A stretch of 64,000 nucleotides of DNA from Manis javanica (GCF_040802235.1 NC_133161.1:101387001-101451000), one strand, 5' to 3'. Counted from the stretch's first letter, positions 13,150 through 26,399 are shown. Notes: generated by a model from the letters alone, not told the origin. Numbers and translations: made by a program.

Positions 13150-13258
13150 ACTGTGGTTTCAGACTTGCAGCCTCCAGAACTGGGCTAAATAAATTTCTGT
13201 AGTTCATAAGCCACCCACTTCTAGTATTTTGTTGTAGCAACCCTACAAACTGAGATGG
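13150..13258 (+). repeat. MaLR (MLT1/MST-type) LTR 3' end
   Basis: The order 'gcctccagaactg', 'taaataaatttctgt', 'cataagccaccca' and 'tattttgttgtagcaaccct' is the characteristic U3/R-U5 end of ERVL-MaLR LTRs. Only the last ~110 bp are clear. Confidence 0.75.
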
Positions 13259-16200
13259 TGCTCAACAGATATTTGTTACATAACCATACATGTAAGATGA
13301 TTAAATCTATTGCTCATTGAAGGCTAAGGAGGAATTGGCCCCACATCTCAGATCCTGTATGCACTGTTAGTAGGAAAAGGGGAGATGGGCAGAAGGTTTG
13401 AAGAGGGGAGTGTGGTTTTGTATAAGCAATTATCTGATGAGAATGGGTCAGCTTTAGAGAGAGGCTGCAGGGCTCAGAGTCACAGCACTCGACTGTTAGG
13501 AACCTGTGGCGGGCATAGGAGGGTGTTCAGGGAGAGAGGCAGGATGGAGGAGACAGCTTTGGGACAGCCAAGGAGAGGAAACGATTTTTCGAGCAGAGGG
13601 AAAGCCTGTTGAGTACAGCATCTCACGACTCCTCAATGCAAAAAGAGAAGCCATAAGCAGGTCCCAAAGAAGCAGATGAAATGAGGACGGGACTGAGAAG
13701 AAGCCACTGGCTGAGTATCCAGGACACTTGCAGCAACATCTGTGGGCAGGCAAGGTGGGGCCTCGAGAGAGACACTGGCAGAGAAGAAATGAGGAACTTG
13801 GTGCCTCATGGGCCTGGACCTGATGCCTCAAAAACGCCAAGTCCTAGGCAGTGTTTCCCTAGGGAGGAAGGTGGAACCCTCACTGGGAAGCCCGCTTACT
13901 CTTTCTGCTTTTGTCAAGGCCAAGCACAGGAGCGAGGCCGAAGTCCCAAGCTCTGTCTCCTGAGGCTGCCCCTGTCTGGAAGCTGTGGTGCCTCCCTGCT
14001 GCTGGGCAGCAGGGCGCTGGCCCAGGGCGAGCAGATGGCCGTGGCTGCCAGAGTGAATCGGCACAAGGGGAAGCAGATGCAGTCACCACCATCCCCATGC
14101 ACAACTGGGAACCAGCCGCTGGGGGCGAGATTTGCATAACAAGGATAATTTGGTACCAAAACTGTCCCCTGAAGTGAACTGCATGGATCTCGGTACAGTT
14201 AACAAATTTCAGTTCTTCTTTCCCATGTTTTGTCAAACCAACTAGATGTGACATTGAGTGTGTGAATTGTCCAAAGATGTTCTGTTCCTCCCTTGGTGAG
14301 TCAGCCCAGACAGCTCCCCTCTCCGCCCTGCCATCCTTCGGCCTCAGCCCAGCTCACAGGCTCAGGGTGGGCACGGGCGGCCTGCCCTGCAGCACCCTCC
14401 CCGCCCGCCCATCTCCTGGAAGCCCTCGGGCAGGCCAGGCTCCCCGGTGCGCTCACTGTGGCTTCCCGGGCGGTGTCACCTCCTGGGGCACCTCACGCCC
14501 TGCTCCCAGCCAGCACCTGCACAGCTTCCTCATCACCACTGTGCCTCCTACTTCCTGTGGGCGAGGGCGGGCCCAGGCCCGCGGCAAGAAGGGCCTGTGG
14601 TTTTGGGGCCCTCGGTTTGATTCCCCTTTCGGAGTCCGCCTCCCTTCTGGACACTGCCCGTCCCAAAACCTGCCATGGCTCCCCCTTGCCCACACCCAGA
14701 TCCATTCCATTAAGCATCAGGATCCCTTTTTTGAATTACCCTCATATCATCCTGCAGGAACACAGTTGTGTGTTGATGATGCAGTGTGAGCTCAGGGTGG
14801 CCTGCCATGATCCCTGGGACCTCCAGAGTTCAGGGAGCCTGCTCCAGAGTTCAAGTCCACCTCTCCAGAGTGGCATTCGGCCTGAACCCCACCCCAAGTG
14901 CTCTCTCCAGCCTCCCAGCTGCTGACCTACTCAGGTAGCAATGCTGGGCTCATTGTACCTAATTCTTGGGGCTTTCTCGAGACCAGGTCTCAGCATCCCT
15001 GGAAGCTTTATCTGAGTCTGGGCCTTGGTTTTCACAGGGCTGAGTCAAGGGCCCACCTCCTCCATCGGACTGTGAGCCCCCAGAGGGCAGAGGTCTTGCC
15101 TCAGTCATCCACAAACCTACAGCAGCATTCAAGGTCAGGGTGCAGCATGGAGGGTGGGATATAGGATGGACCCTCCACCCCACTCCCTGAGCTCCCTGAG
15201 GTAGATAATGACCTGGACCCCAAGCCCACACCTCTTCCTTCTGAAGCCCACTCCCATCTTTCCACTTGCTTCAAAGCCCAAGTCACTCTTCCCAGGGAAA
15301 GGCAGGAGGCAGTAGAACACAGGCCTGCCCTGGGCAGCCTGAGGCTCCCCTAGACGGTCCTCTCTGCATCCTAGCCTTCAGGCCCTTGCAGTGGGTCTCA
15401 GCCAGGGGACAGGCTGAGTGGTCCTGAGGGAGCTGCTGTACTGGAATGAGAGATGCTGAAAGGCAGGGAGGCAGGCCTGCCGCATCCCCTGGCCAAGTGC
15501 ATTTCAGCCGAATCTTGAGCCACAGAGACAGAGGGGGAAGAGACAGAATCACACAAAATGCTCAGTGAAAACCAGAGAAGGTAGAGAATGGCAGACTAAA
15601 AAAGAAATGAAGAACAGAGGCAACCAGTAGAAAACAGCAGAAAATGTGGCAGATAGAATCCCACTGGCATGCTCCCTTCAAACATCTTCAGGGCACATGT
15701 GCCAGTTAAAACCCAGAGCTTGCCTGAGTAGACCCACCAATGAGCCCCAGGGACATGTTGCCTACAGGAAAGTCACTCTAAGTAGAAAGACGTGGATTAA
15801 GAGCAAAGGGATAGAAATGGACTTGTCATGCTGGTGCTAATCTAAAGAAAGCAGGAGTGGCTGTGTAACTTTTGGACAGAGCAGACTGCAGTGCAAGGAA
15901 ACCTGTCAGGGATAAAGAGGGTATTACATCATGATAAAGTGGTCGGTTCTCCAAGCAGGCAAAACAGTTCTTAACATGCATGCAACAGAGCATTAAAATA
16001 TAGGAAACCAAAACTGATAGGAACGCAGGGAAAGATGAGTCCACTATTACAGTTGATGACCCCAACAGTCTTGTATCAGAAATGGACAGATCCAGTAGGC
16101 AAAAATTCAGGAAGGGGAGTTACCTGAAAGATCTAACTAGTTGCTGGAGTGAAGAAATTTGAGGCAGAATGACAGCATGAGGGCAGGTCTAGAGGCCCAA

Positions 16201-17364
16201 AGGGAACATCACTGGAGGAAGGCCATGCCACTGATCTTGGCTAGAGTATCCTGGGAGGGCCTGCAGCCTCTGTGGGTGCAAACGGGACAGCCCAGTGCAG
16301 GGAGACCAGAGGGAGGAGGCGCCCCCTGTCCTGGTCCTGGAGCAGCCAGGCTGCTCAGCGGCAGCTTGGCCCTATGGAGGAAGGGTGGAGATGGGTGTGA
16401 GCATCAATTTCAGGTAGTGAAACTAAGGCCAGGGAAGCTGAGTGACTTTTTCAAGGTCACAGAAAGTCACCCTTGAGCCACATTTCCTAAAGCCCATTAT
16501 GCATAATACAAAAAGGAGTGTGGGCCAAGTGATTCAGGAAAAGCCACAGGCTCCTGCCACCTCTAGGAGATGCACTCTACAAGTTAGCCTTTGAAAGGCT
16601 TCCAGAAGAATGGAGCATAGTTTATTTAATCCCACAAATAGATTTAGCCCACAAAATCCCCACCACCCCTTTTTTATTAGTATCAATATGTGTATCACTC
16701 TAGGAGGAGAGACCCTTCAGAGCACTGGGAACCGCACCCAACCTGTCCCAATCTTGTAGAAGCTCCCTGGCTGTCCCCCAGCACTGAAGCCCCAGGCTGC
16801 TGCCCAGCAAGTCAGTCCTGGGATACCAGGCCCTGTGATGCTCATGATGGTTGTCAGCACCCTCGGACATGGATGGAGACACAGGCTCAGGTTGGTGACT
16901 TGGAGGTTGTCACATATCCTGGGCCTGAAACTGCAGTGACAGCACAGGCCCTGGCCAGGAGAGTGCCCCCAGCGCTCCATGGAACCAGTTGGTGTCTCTG
17001 CCACAGAAGAGTCCTTGCATGAGCTGTTTCCTGCCTTTCCAGGACAGAGGACCTGTCTCGAGGGCACATCCTTCTGCAGCCAACATGGGTGTAATGGGGA
17101 TTTCAGAGTCAAGACTGGGGGAGTAAGTCTATTCTCTTTATGGCAGGAGAGAAAGAGGCAGGGCTATCATCTTCAGCAGCCTATGCCTCTACTCGATGGT
17201 GACATTTAGGGCCTGGGCAATTCAGAACAGTCTCAGGTCCTATCTGTGTTGACATATGAAAAGTAGCAACGTATCATTTATATCATATATGTTTTGATTC
17301 AGGCCTTGGAGAAAATACCATTATTCTAGCTGTCAAATTCCTGGAGATATGAAAAAAAATTTGA

Positions 17365-17525
17365 GTTGGTTGTATTAGGCACAGTGCTAGGAGCCCTACA
17401 TAGATGCTCTTGTAATTCTTACAAGGCTCCATTACACCTGTTTACAAATACGGAATCTCAAGGTCCAGACAGGACAAGTAATCTCCCCAAAGTCATTCAG
17501 TGTTCACAGAGCCCAGATATCCAGG
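17365..17525 (+). repeat. Ancient MIR3/L2-class repeat
   Basis: The run 'ttaggcacagtgctaggagccct', then an 'acaaatacggaatctcaagg' block and 'agtaatctccccaaagtcattcag' parallels the widespread ancient repeat that reads 'caggcactgtgctaggcgct ... gaggaaactgaggc ... gtaacttgcccaaggtcac'. Family naming is tentative. Confidence 0.5.
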
Positions 17526-17608
17526 ATAGTGGGATTTATAATAACAAAATAAAAGCAATATGCCAATATTAAAGTAGTAGCATATCTTAATACTATATCT
17601 AGTGTGTT

Positions 17609-20000
17609 GCAAAGACACCACAAAAAAGAAAATTACAGACCAATATCTCTGATGAACATAGATGCAAAAATATTAGCAAACCTAATTTAAAAATACACTG
17701 AAAAGATCATCATAATCAATATGATTTATTCCAGGGATGCAAGGATGGTACAATATTCAAAAATCCATCAACATCATATACCATATTAGTAAAGAGAAGG
17801 ACAAAAATCACATGATCATCTCAATAGATGCTGAAAAAGCATTCAACAAAATTCAACATCCATTCATGATAAAAACCCTCAACAAAATGGACAGAGAAGG
17901 CAAATACCTCAACATAATAAAGATCATATACGACAAACCCAGAGCCAGCACCATAATGAACAGTGAAAAGCTGAAAGTTTTCTTCTAAGATCAGGAACAA
18001 GGCAAGGATACCCATTCTTCCCACTTTTATTCAACATAGTACCGGAGGTCTTAGCCACAGCAATAAGACAACCCAAAGAAATAAAAGGCATCCAGATTGG
18101 TAAGGAAGAAGTTAAACTGTCACTGTTTGCAAATGACATGATATTGTACATATCCTAAAGAATCCACCACCCAAAAACTATTAGAACTAATAACTGAATT
18201 CAGCAAAGTTTCAGGATACAAAATTATTACACAGAAATCTGTTGCATTCCTATATGCTAACAATGAACTAGCACACCATCCTGCCTAAAGCAATCTACAG
18301 ATTCAATTCAATCCCATGAAAATACCAACAACATTCTTCAACAAACTAGAACAAATAGTTCTAAAATTCATAAGGAACCACAAAAGACCCCAAATACCCA
18401 AAGGAATACTAAGAAGGAAGAATAAAGCAGGGGGGATTATGCTCCCCAACTTCAAGGTCTACTACAAAGCCATAGTAATCAAGACAATTTGGTACTGGCA
18501 CAAGAAAAGATCCATAGACCAATGGAACAGACTAGAGAGCCCAGATATAAACCCAAGCATATATGGTCAATTAATATACAATAAAGGAGCCATGGATGTA
18601 CAATGGGGAAATGACAGCCTCTTCAACAGCTGGTGTTGGCAAAATTGGACAGCTACATGTAAGAGACTGAAACTGGATTATTGTCTAACTCCATACACAA
18701 AAGTAAACTCAAAATGGATCAAAGACCTGAATGTAAGCTATGAAACCATAATACTCTTAGAAGAAAACATAGGCAAAACTCTTTTGAATATAAACATGAA
18801 CAACTTTTTCCTGAATGCATCTCCTTGGACAAGGGAAACAAAAGCAAAAATGAATACATGGGACTGCATCAAACTAAAAAGCTTCTGTACAGCAAAGGAC
18901 ACCATCAGCAGAATAAAAAGCATACTACAGTATGGGAAAGTATATTCATAAATGACATATCCAATAAGGGGTTAACATCCAAAATATATAAAGAACTTAT
19001 ATGCCTCAACATCCAAAAAGCAAATAATCTGATTAAAAATAGGGCAGAAGATATGAAGAGACACTTCTCCAAAGAAGGAATTCAGATGGCCAACAGGCAC
19101 ATAAAAAGATGCTCCACATTGCTAATTATCAGGGAAATGCAAATTAAAAACACAATGAGCTACCACCTCATACCAGTTAGGATGGCCAACATCAAAAAGA
19201 CAAGGAACAACAAATGCTGGGGAGGATGCAGAGAAAGGGGAACCCTCCTACACTGCTGGTGGGAATGTAAATTAGTTCAATCATTGTGGAAAGCAGTATG
19301 GAGGTACCTCAAAAAACTAAAAATAGAAATACCATTTCACCCAGGAATTCCACTCTTGGGAATTTACCCAAAGAAAACAAGATTCAAGATTCAAAAAGAC
19401 ATATGCACCCCTATGTTTATCGCAGCACTATTTACAATAGCCAAAACATGGAGGCAACCTAAGTGTCCATCAGTAGATGAATGGATAAAGAAGATGTGGT
19501 ACATATAAGCAATGGAATATTATTCATCCATAAGAAGAAAACAAATCCTACCATTTGCAACAACATGGATGGAACTAGAGGGTATTATGCTCAATGAAAT
19601 AAGCCAGGCAGAGAAAGACAAGCACCAAATGATTTCACTCATCTGTGGAGTATAAGAACAAAGGAAAAACTGAAGGAACAAAATAGCAGCAGACTCACAG
19701 AACACAAGAATGGACTAACAGTTACCAAAGGGAAGGGGACTGGGGGGAGGGGGGGTGCAGGGAAGGGAGAGGGGATTAAGGGGCATTATGATTAATACAC
19801 ATAATGTAGCAGGGGGGCACAGGGAAGGCAGTATAGCCCAGAGAAGACAAGTTGTGACTATGTAGCATCTTACTATGCTGATGGACAGTAACTACAATGG
19901 GGCTGGTGGGGGGACTTGATAATATGGGTGAATGTAATAACCACAATGTTGCTCATGTGAAACCTTCATAAGATTGTATATCAATGATACCTTAACAAAT
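17609..20000 (+). mobile_element. L1 LINE, 5'-truncated, internally deleted
   Basis: This is a 3' portion of an L1 retrotransposon in + orientation. Frames carry ORF2 reverse-transcriptase sequence: a motif-A block reading [15 protein letters not shown] near 17818, then a degenerate catalytic block reading FANDM near 18123 where active L1 has FADD. An internal deletion near 18,272-18,276 joins the segment after 'caatgaactagca' directly to 'ccatcctgcctaaagcaatc', losing roughly two hundred bases of the usual ORF2. Two further open pieces (18316-18951 and 18825-19508) cover the ORF2 C-terminal region in different frames, so the element is frameshifted and dead. The 3' UTR has a G-rich tract at 19729-19775 and a unique end reading 'cttcataagattgtatatc'. 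Its family is lineage-specific and non-primate; I cannot name it. The tail merges into a microsatellite. Confidence 0.95.
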
Positions 20001-20031
20001 ATATGTGTGTGTATGTATGTATGTATATATA

Positions 20032-20067
<36 letters not shown>

Positions 20068-20068
20068 G
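20001..20068. repeat. (TG)n/(TATG)n/(TA)n microsatellite at L1 tail
   Basis: About 68 bp of alternating pyrimidine-purine repeats: TG, TATG, then at least ten TA units. It starts directly after the L1 3' end and probably grew from the A-rich tail of the insertion. Alternating sequence of this kind is length-unstable. Confidence 0.9.
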
Positions 20069-21794
20069 TGTTTTATTTGTAATGTAAAGGAAAAGGAAAG
20101 ATATCAGTTAAGATAACAAGTTACCTGTTTTCCAAATATCCCCCCATGACTAGATCTTTCAGATATTACTCATATTTATATTTGCCATGTAGATGTTTTG
20201 GTTTAGAGTCAGTCATTTTTAAAATTCATCATCACACATAGCTACAAATTTTTTTTCTTGTGATGAGAACTTTTAAGATCTACTCTCTTAGCAACTTCCC
20301 AATACGCAACACAGTATAATTAACTATGGCCACCATGCTGTCCATCGCATCCCATGACTTAGTGATTTTTGTAACTGGAAGTTTATAGCTTTCAATCCTT
20401 TTGCCCATCAGCCCAACCCCTCCATTTCTCCTCTGAAACTAGAAGAATCCTCAAAATTGTTTCCCTTGGTAGTGTAAAACTTGCTTGCAATACTTTATGT
20501 TGAGAGGCTGGGGCCAGGGGCAGTCAAAATAGTTCTAGGGAAAAACACAGGATAAGTAACTTGAAAATTCACCTCTCTGGTGTGTGTGCCTGAGTTCTGA
20601 TGATGGAATAAAGACATGTTCTGAGAAAGACTGGTGATTCGGAAGGAAACTTAGTAGTAGAAAACTGAGCAGAAAAAAGCACACAGAAAGCAAAGTTTCT
20701 GCCATACTGAACGTATTTACATGTAACTATTACCTTCAAAGCCTTAGCCAAGTGTCAAGCAGACACACAGCACACGATGGCTGGGTCCGCCTTCCGGGAT
20801 CAGCGAGGGCTTCTTTCCCTTGACAGATCCTGCTGTACATTACACAAAATCCTTAATCCAAACATAGGATAAAACTAAATCCCTGTTGGTGGAGGGAGTC
20901 TTAAAAAGCTCATTTGTAAAGCCACAGCTGACCATCCAGCCTCCCAGCATTCCGCCAAGCACCCAGTAGGGCACAGTGCTTACCTTAATAGCACGAAGTA
21001 GGTGTTCAGTAGACGTTTGTGCAATAATTTTCATCCCTTGCTTCACATCCTAACATCAGTTTCTGTTGATCTAAAACTTTCTTAGTAAAAAGAGTTTCTG
21101 GATAAGGATGAAGAGGAAATGTCCATTCTCTCCTATCTAAGAAGGAGGCATCAGCAGCCTCCACCAGCATTTCCAGCTTTGCCTGAAAAGCAGATCAGTT
21201 CTCAGTGTCAGGCCTTGCTTACCAAGGTGCTGGATGCGGGAAATGAATAACCCTCCCGTGACTGGGCTGAGCGCAGCCTCCTCCCAGTGGGCACAGACAT
21301 GCCATCACCAATTAAGCTTTCTGTGGGTCAGACATACAATACAAGGAACACTGCAGCAGCAGTGGGACAGCAATCCTGCAACACGGTGTCCTTACCCCGT
21401 CATCTCACAGACCATGTGAAAGAGGCTTAGAGAGTCGCCGGCCTCCCCTGGGGTCCCCCAGCTGATGGGACTAACCCTTGTCAGCACACCACGGGGCTCA
21501 GAGCAGTTCAGACTCCCACCCACCTGGATGGAATCCACGCAGAACCATGTGGAGCAACGAAAAAGAGAAACACTTTCTCATCCTTAAGATGTCTTAGTCA
21601 CTGCCACATGCTGTGGGTGCACACACACACCCCTTTAGGCTCTTTGGAGAGACTGAATACACAAAAGCAAAAAGCAAATGACTTCTTGATTTTGCTGAAA
21701 GAAAATGAGCTTCCCTTTGCACACCTGTAGCTTGGAGATGCCAGAGCCTACAGAACAGTGCATTTGCTCCATTCCCCAGAGGTTCTGCATGTAA

Positions 21795-21965
21795 CAGTAC
21801 CATTCCATACAGCAGCCACTGGCCACATGCGCCTATTTAAAGTCAGAAAATTAAATACAATAGAAAATTCAGTCCCTCAGCTGTAATAGTCACATTGCAC
21901 ATGCTCAGTTACATATGTTTGGCCGTGGCTGCTGTACTGGACAGTGCAGATATGGAACCTTTCAT
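21795..21965. repeat. Palindromic MER-type DNA transposon, copy 1
   Basis: The blocks 'cactggccacatgcgcctatttaaa', 'aaattaaatacaatagaaaattcagt' and 'gtactggacagtgcagatatggaac' match a common placental non-autonomous DNA transposon whose termini read about 'ccactagccacatgtggct' and 'ggacagcgcagatatagaac'. I do not assign the exact MER number. Confidence 0.65.
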
Positions 21966-23984
21966 CGACCCCGTGCCTCTGCCCCCACCCCCAGTGTCCA
22001 GCCCAGTGCCTGGCACAGGGTGGCGGCAATGAACATCAGTTCCCTTCCCAACTAAACCTTGTGCTCCCAGCCAGTTCCCGATGAAGCCAGAGGAACTGGA
22101 TCTTGAAGCCTGCCTTCAATATTCAAATTATGCAGTAACTTTCACTTCCCCTTTAGGGATCATGCCTTTTACTCTGCCAGCCAGGGAAATCCCACTTGCC
22201 TGAGGACATGTGCTTTTTATAAAGCAGGCTCACTGCTCCCTTCAATGTGTTGGCTAACATGGGGATTACTTGTCCCCAGTGACTTGGAACCCTGGGATCT
22301 CCTCAACTTCCACCCTGTCGCTGTGGGTCTGAGCCCTGGCTGGGCTCTTCTGTGACCTCCAGTCCCCTCCTGCCAGCAGCTACCTGCAAAACAGAAACTC
22401 TGAGGAGCAGCAGTAGAAAGGTGGCATTTCCAGCAAATAGGGAAGGACTCTTTATGCCCTGCTGGTAGATTCTTGCAGGATCATCCTCCTCCCAGGAGAA
22501 AAAGAGGAAAAAAAGGCAAATCACTTTCCTCTTGCTTCTGCTTCTCCTAACTAAACTGCTTGCCTAATTTCCTTTGCAGTTAGAGAAATGTTCCTCGTGA
22601 AAGCCGCTATTTCCACACATTCACACGATGTGGAATCCGGGGCTCCAGGGGGCAGGAGGCATTGGCATCTTGGGACCCTCCCCTTGCCAGGCTACCCTGT
22701 CCCTAGGTTTCAAGGTGTTCTTGCATCTCGGCTTGAGGACAAATACTGGCTCAGATCATCTCCATCCTCCTTCAGTGTCTCTGATCTACACCGGTCCCCA
22801 GACCAGGTGGGGCACAGCTCTGGAAGGTTTCATGGGAGGGCTCCCAGCATGGCCTGTGACCACCCGGCTGCAGCCATCCAAATGTGCCGGCTTCTCGGGG
22901 CCCCACTGCAAAACACAGGACCAGGAACACAGCCACATACTCAGGGGCCAAAGCCAGCGCAGCTCCTAATTCCCACCTCTTGGGGAGGGAGGTGCTGTGT
23001 GGGCTAATGACTAGGTCTGACCTGCCTCCTCTGTAGAAATAGAGACTGAACGCTGTCTCTAAGAGGAGGGTTCAGTGGGTGAACGGGTGTGAAGACAGAG
23101 CAGCCAAAATGCCCTCACGGGTAATCAGCTCGTGCTTGAGGCTCTGTTGTGTCTGTCTCTGTGCTGAGGACTTAGGAATAAATGCTCTGGTAGATAGAGG
23201 GAATTGTGAAAGTGAAAGGAAGCTGGCCCCAGCCTCCCTAGCCCCCACACCATTCATCATGTCTGGTTGGTCCAGGAAAGAACAGGTCACTTACAAGGGC
23301 TTCCAGGTACTTCTTACTTATGTAGAAGCAAGTGTCCATGAGCATTCTGCTGGAAATCTCCCAAGAATAAATATAGGCCAGAGCATTTTGAAAATACAAT
23401 TAATTAAGTATTTGTTAAATATAAGTGCAGTACATTAAAATAAACTAAAGAAACACAAAATTTGAGCTTTTAAAAAATTAACTGAATGCTTCCTAACATT
23501 TGAGTTGGAATTCCTTAAAATGGTATCAAAATTCAAAAGGGTGTGCACAGCCTCCTCCATGGCCTCCCCAGAGCCCTGGGGAAAGCTGAGAGAAGTTCTC
23601 CATCTAGTGGCAGAGGAAGGCAGGCCTGGACGGAGCAGTGCTGCTGCCCCAGCCTTCTGCTTCCAGGAGATCTCCTGGCCCCTGTGGCCCCCAGGACAGA
23701 GCCACTCCTGCACACCCAGCCCCAAGAGCCACTCCCCCATTGGCAAGGGAGATGCTGAGCCCTGGGAGATTCTGAGCCCTGAGGTGCTAAAAATGTACTC
23801 CAGTCAGCCAGGTAAAGGTGGAAACAGGCTTGCAACAGGTAAATGTTTTATCGGTATCATTTGCTTATGGTTTGATTTTCAGATTACCCTTGAAATCTAT
23901 CATTCAACCACTAACCCTCCTGAAATCAATCCTCACATAAACTCTATAAACACCAAGAATAGGGATGTTCCGCACCCACTTCTG

Positions 23985-24110
23985 CACATGGTCTGTTGGG
24001 CCCACTAGACTGAGAGTTCCTTCAGAACATGTCCCATGTTCCATTCATCAATGTATCCCCACTAACACCAACAGCTGTCAGTAAACGTTTATTTGATCAA
24101 TGGCTGGAAG
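23985..24110 (+). repeat. L2 LINE 3' end
   Basis: The succession 'ctagactgagagttccttcag', 'aatgtatccccactaac' and 'gtcagtaaacgtttatttgatcaatgg' follows the L2 3'-end consensus (agactgtaagctcc ... gtatccccagcgcc ... caataaatatttgttga). Diverged and non-coding. Confidence 0.65.
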
Positions 24111-24827
24111 AAGCGTTGGGGCTGATTACATGTGAGCACAGAGCAGACTGCAACAGTGGGTGTGAAATCACAGGATGGAGGAAACCCTTGCCACAATAAA
24201 GGCTCTCAAAGAAAGGGACCAGCCTTCCTGGGAAATACTGAGTTCTCTGTCACAGGAGATAGTTAGTATTCCCAGAATCCTGGGCATCAGTAGGTTCTCT
24301 GACATTCAAAGGTCTTGGTCTTCTCTATTCAGCGTCTATTTGGAAATGTGAGCACAACAAAGCCATCTGATGACCAGTAGGCAACCCTGTCCTGGAGGAC
24401 AGTAGACCCTTAACATTCACAAGCAATGTCACCACAGGAGATTCACCAGTGCCACCACTAATAGTATCTTCCCAATGTGCCTGAGGAATGGGAGGGGAGA
24501 TTAGTGAAGCCAGTGGCATCCTTTATGCTAGGCTCACCTGGGGGCTGAAACTCTGGCCATCACACACACACCTAGTAAAATCCATGTGCAGTTAACATCA
24601 CCACCTGTCCTGGAGTTTGCACCTCCAACAAATGTCAAATCACGAATGTTTAACCCCATATGCACGATTTCCTGGAAGTAGAGTAATATTCTTTGTGTAG
24701 TAATAGTAATTCTGAAAGTAAAAGAGTAAAAATGGGTTCTTTAATTCATTTGGCTTCACTCTGTAAAACTAAATAATGAACAACTAATGTGAGTAGTCTC
24801 AATGAGAAGTTGAAGAAAGATATTCAG

Positions 24828-24990
24828 CAAGGATTTGGGCTCTAAATTCAGACTCAGGTTTAAATGGCCTTGGATTCATTAGTTGAATTATTGATATGAT
24901 TATGGTAGTCAGGTTATCAAATCTCTCTATTTACTCATCTGTAAGATGGGAATAATAACTGTTAAGGAAAATTAACCAAAACATGTGAAA
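24828..24990 (+). repeat. MIR SINE
   Basis: Blocks 'tttgggctctaaattcagactc', 'aggttatcaaatctctctat' and 'ctcatctgtaagatgggaataataac' occur in the MIR order (specific-gene core, then the 'tcatctgtaaaatggg' motif). Confidence 0.75.
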
Positions 24991-25289
24991 AAGAAAACCT
25001 TGCTGTGTCCTTTGGGCATAGGCTCATAGATCTACACAAGGATTATTTAATTCTACAGGAAAATCTATTTGTTTTAAACCTGCTATTACTATGGACTCAG
25101 TCCAGGCTCTGTGAATTTATTTGTGCACTTGTATGCTTTGTCCTGTAAGGTTACAAATGATTTCTGCCTAAGGGTGAAGATAACCCCAGAGATCATGGCT
25201 TCCTTGTCCTGAAGAGCCGACAAATTTTGTTCCTAATTTGGAAAACCTATTGCAAATTCCTTTCCTGGCTGCAAATGTATAGTCAGTCT

Positions 25290-25680
25290 TTCTAGTGCTT
25301 TTGGGTCCCCCTGAAATTCATGTCTGTTCAGAAGTTCAGAAGTGAGCTTATTTGGAAATAAGGTCTGGACGTGTAACTGAACATCTTGACATGAAGTCAT
25401 TAGATTCAGGGTGGCCTTATAGAAGAAGGGGAGACACAGAGCAAGGGCCGTGTGAAGCCAGAGGCAGAGCCTGCATGGTGTGGCCACCAGCCAGGGGCCA
25501 CAGACGCTGCAAGGGACAAGAAACACATCCTCCCCCAGAGACTGTGGAGGGAGTGGCGCTGCCCACACCTTCTTCTCAGACTTGTGGTCTCCAGGACGGT
25601 GAGAATAAGTTTCTGTTGTTTTAAGCTGCCAGCTCAGTCTTTGGCAATGTGTTACAGCAGCCCTGGAAAACTAGTACTAA
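25290..25680 (+). repeat. MaLR (MLT1-type) LTR
   Basis: A nearly complete LTR. It carries the 'ttatttggaaataaggtc' block, 'cattagattcagggtggcc', 'gtgaagccagaggcagagcc', 'tctccaggacggtgagaataagtttctg' and the end 'gttacagcagccctggaaaactag'. These are the ordered landmarks of mammalian MLT1-class LTRs in sense orientation. Confidence 0.85.
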
Positions 25681-25756
25681 TATAACTAAAACCAAAATGA
25701 ATAACTAATGTTGACCAGAGTCATGTTTCAACCTTTTGAAAACCACACTTTGACAT

Positions 25757-25875
25757 AATAGTACCTACTCCATGGGATTTTTGTGCTAATAAAATCACAT
25801 AATGCACATAAAAGGCTTAGCAGGTGTCTGCAGCATTGTAAGCACCCCATAAATATTAGCTATTATGCTTATGAT
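25757..25875 (+). repeat. MIR 3' part
   Basis: Blocks 'taatagtacctactccatgggat', 'cataaaaggcttagcaggtgtctg' and 'aagcaccccataaatattagctattat' follow the 3' half of MIR. Confidence 0.7.
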
Positions 25876-26399
25876 TATTATCAATGAAACAGGACGACTA
25901 GAGTCTCTGTGGAAGTTGGTGAAGCAGGAAAACACCAGCAGAGTCTGCCTGTGGATGGATGGTGGAATTTCCCTAGTCCCTCCTTTTGCTGTGGGAGTGT
26001 TGGGGGCATCAAGACAAGGCAGAGTGGTCTGCACCCACCCTGCTGCCCCGGGATGGGCCGGCCCCCTCCGTGGAGGCCAGCCCCTCCAGGCCCTCAGACG
26101 GCTGTGCAAGGGTGCAGGGCAAGGTTCTCCCTAGGGAGTTGCGGCCCTTGCTGCAACCAGCCTGGGCAGGCGGGGAGGGAGGGTGGAGACAACGGAGGGC
26201 AGGGGCCTTGAGAGGGAGCAGCAGATCTGGGGCAGGGTGAGGGGCCCAGGGCTCTAAGGCCAGTGTCTCTCCATGTGGGGGGCTGTGGCGTGATAAGGGG
26301 GGTCCAGGAGTCTGCACCCTGAGCCAGCGGCTTCTTCAGATATCATACTATGACTCCCACTCCTCTCCCCAACCCCCAACTCCCACAGACCGGGGAGTC

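Larger units (their letters stand above)
10501..17608. other. IKZF1-FIGNL1 intergenic DNA, proximal part
   Basis: No gene is recognised in this stretch. It holds a hAT-type fragment (about 12825-12945), the 3' end of a MaLR LTR (about 13150-13258), an L2-like tail near 15051-15130, a GC-rich stretch at 14,300-14,700 with long but unrecognisable open frames, and an ancient MIR3/L2-like copy at 17365-17525. Confidence 0.7.

Noticed and set aside
14262-14925. Overlapping plus-strand frames of 175 and 210 aa
   Set aside because: GC-rich sequence with few stop codons; two frames are open at once, proteins are Pro/Ser-rich without domains, and no splice or promoter context supports a gene.
18316-19508. 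Two open frames of 211 and 227 aa as possible genes
   Set aside because: Both are pieces of the L1 ORF2 C-terminal region in different frames, so they are remnants of a dead retrotransposon and not host genes.
17590-20080. Target-site duplication for the long L1
   Set aside because: A partly similar 'tagtgt' motif occurs on both sides, but the right flank is a TA-rich microsatellite, so the match is too weak to claim.
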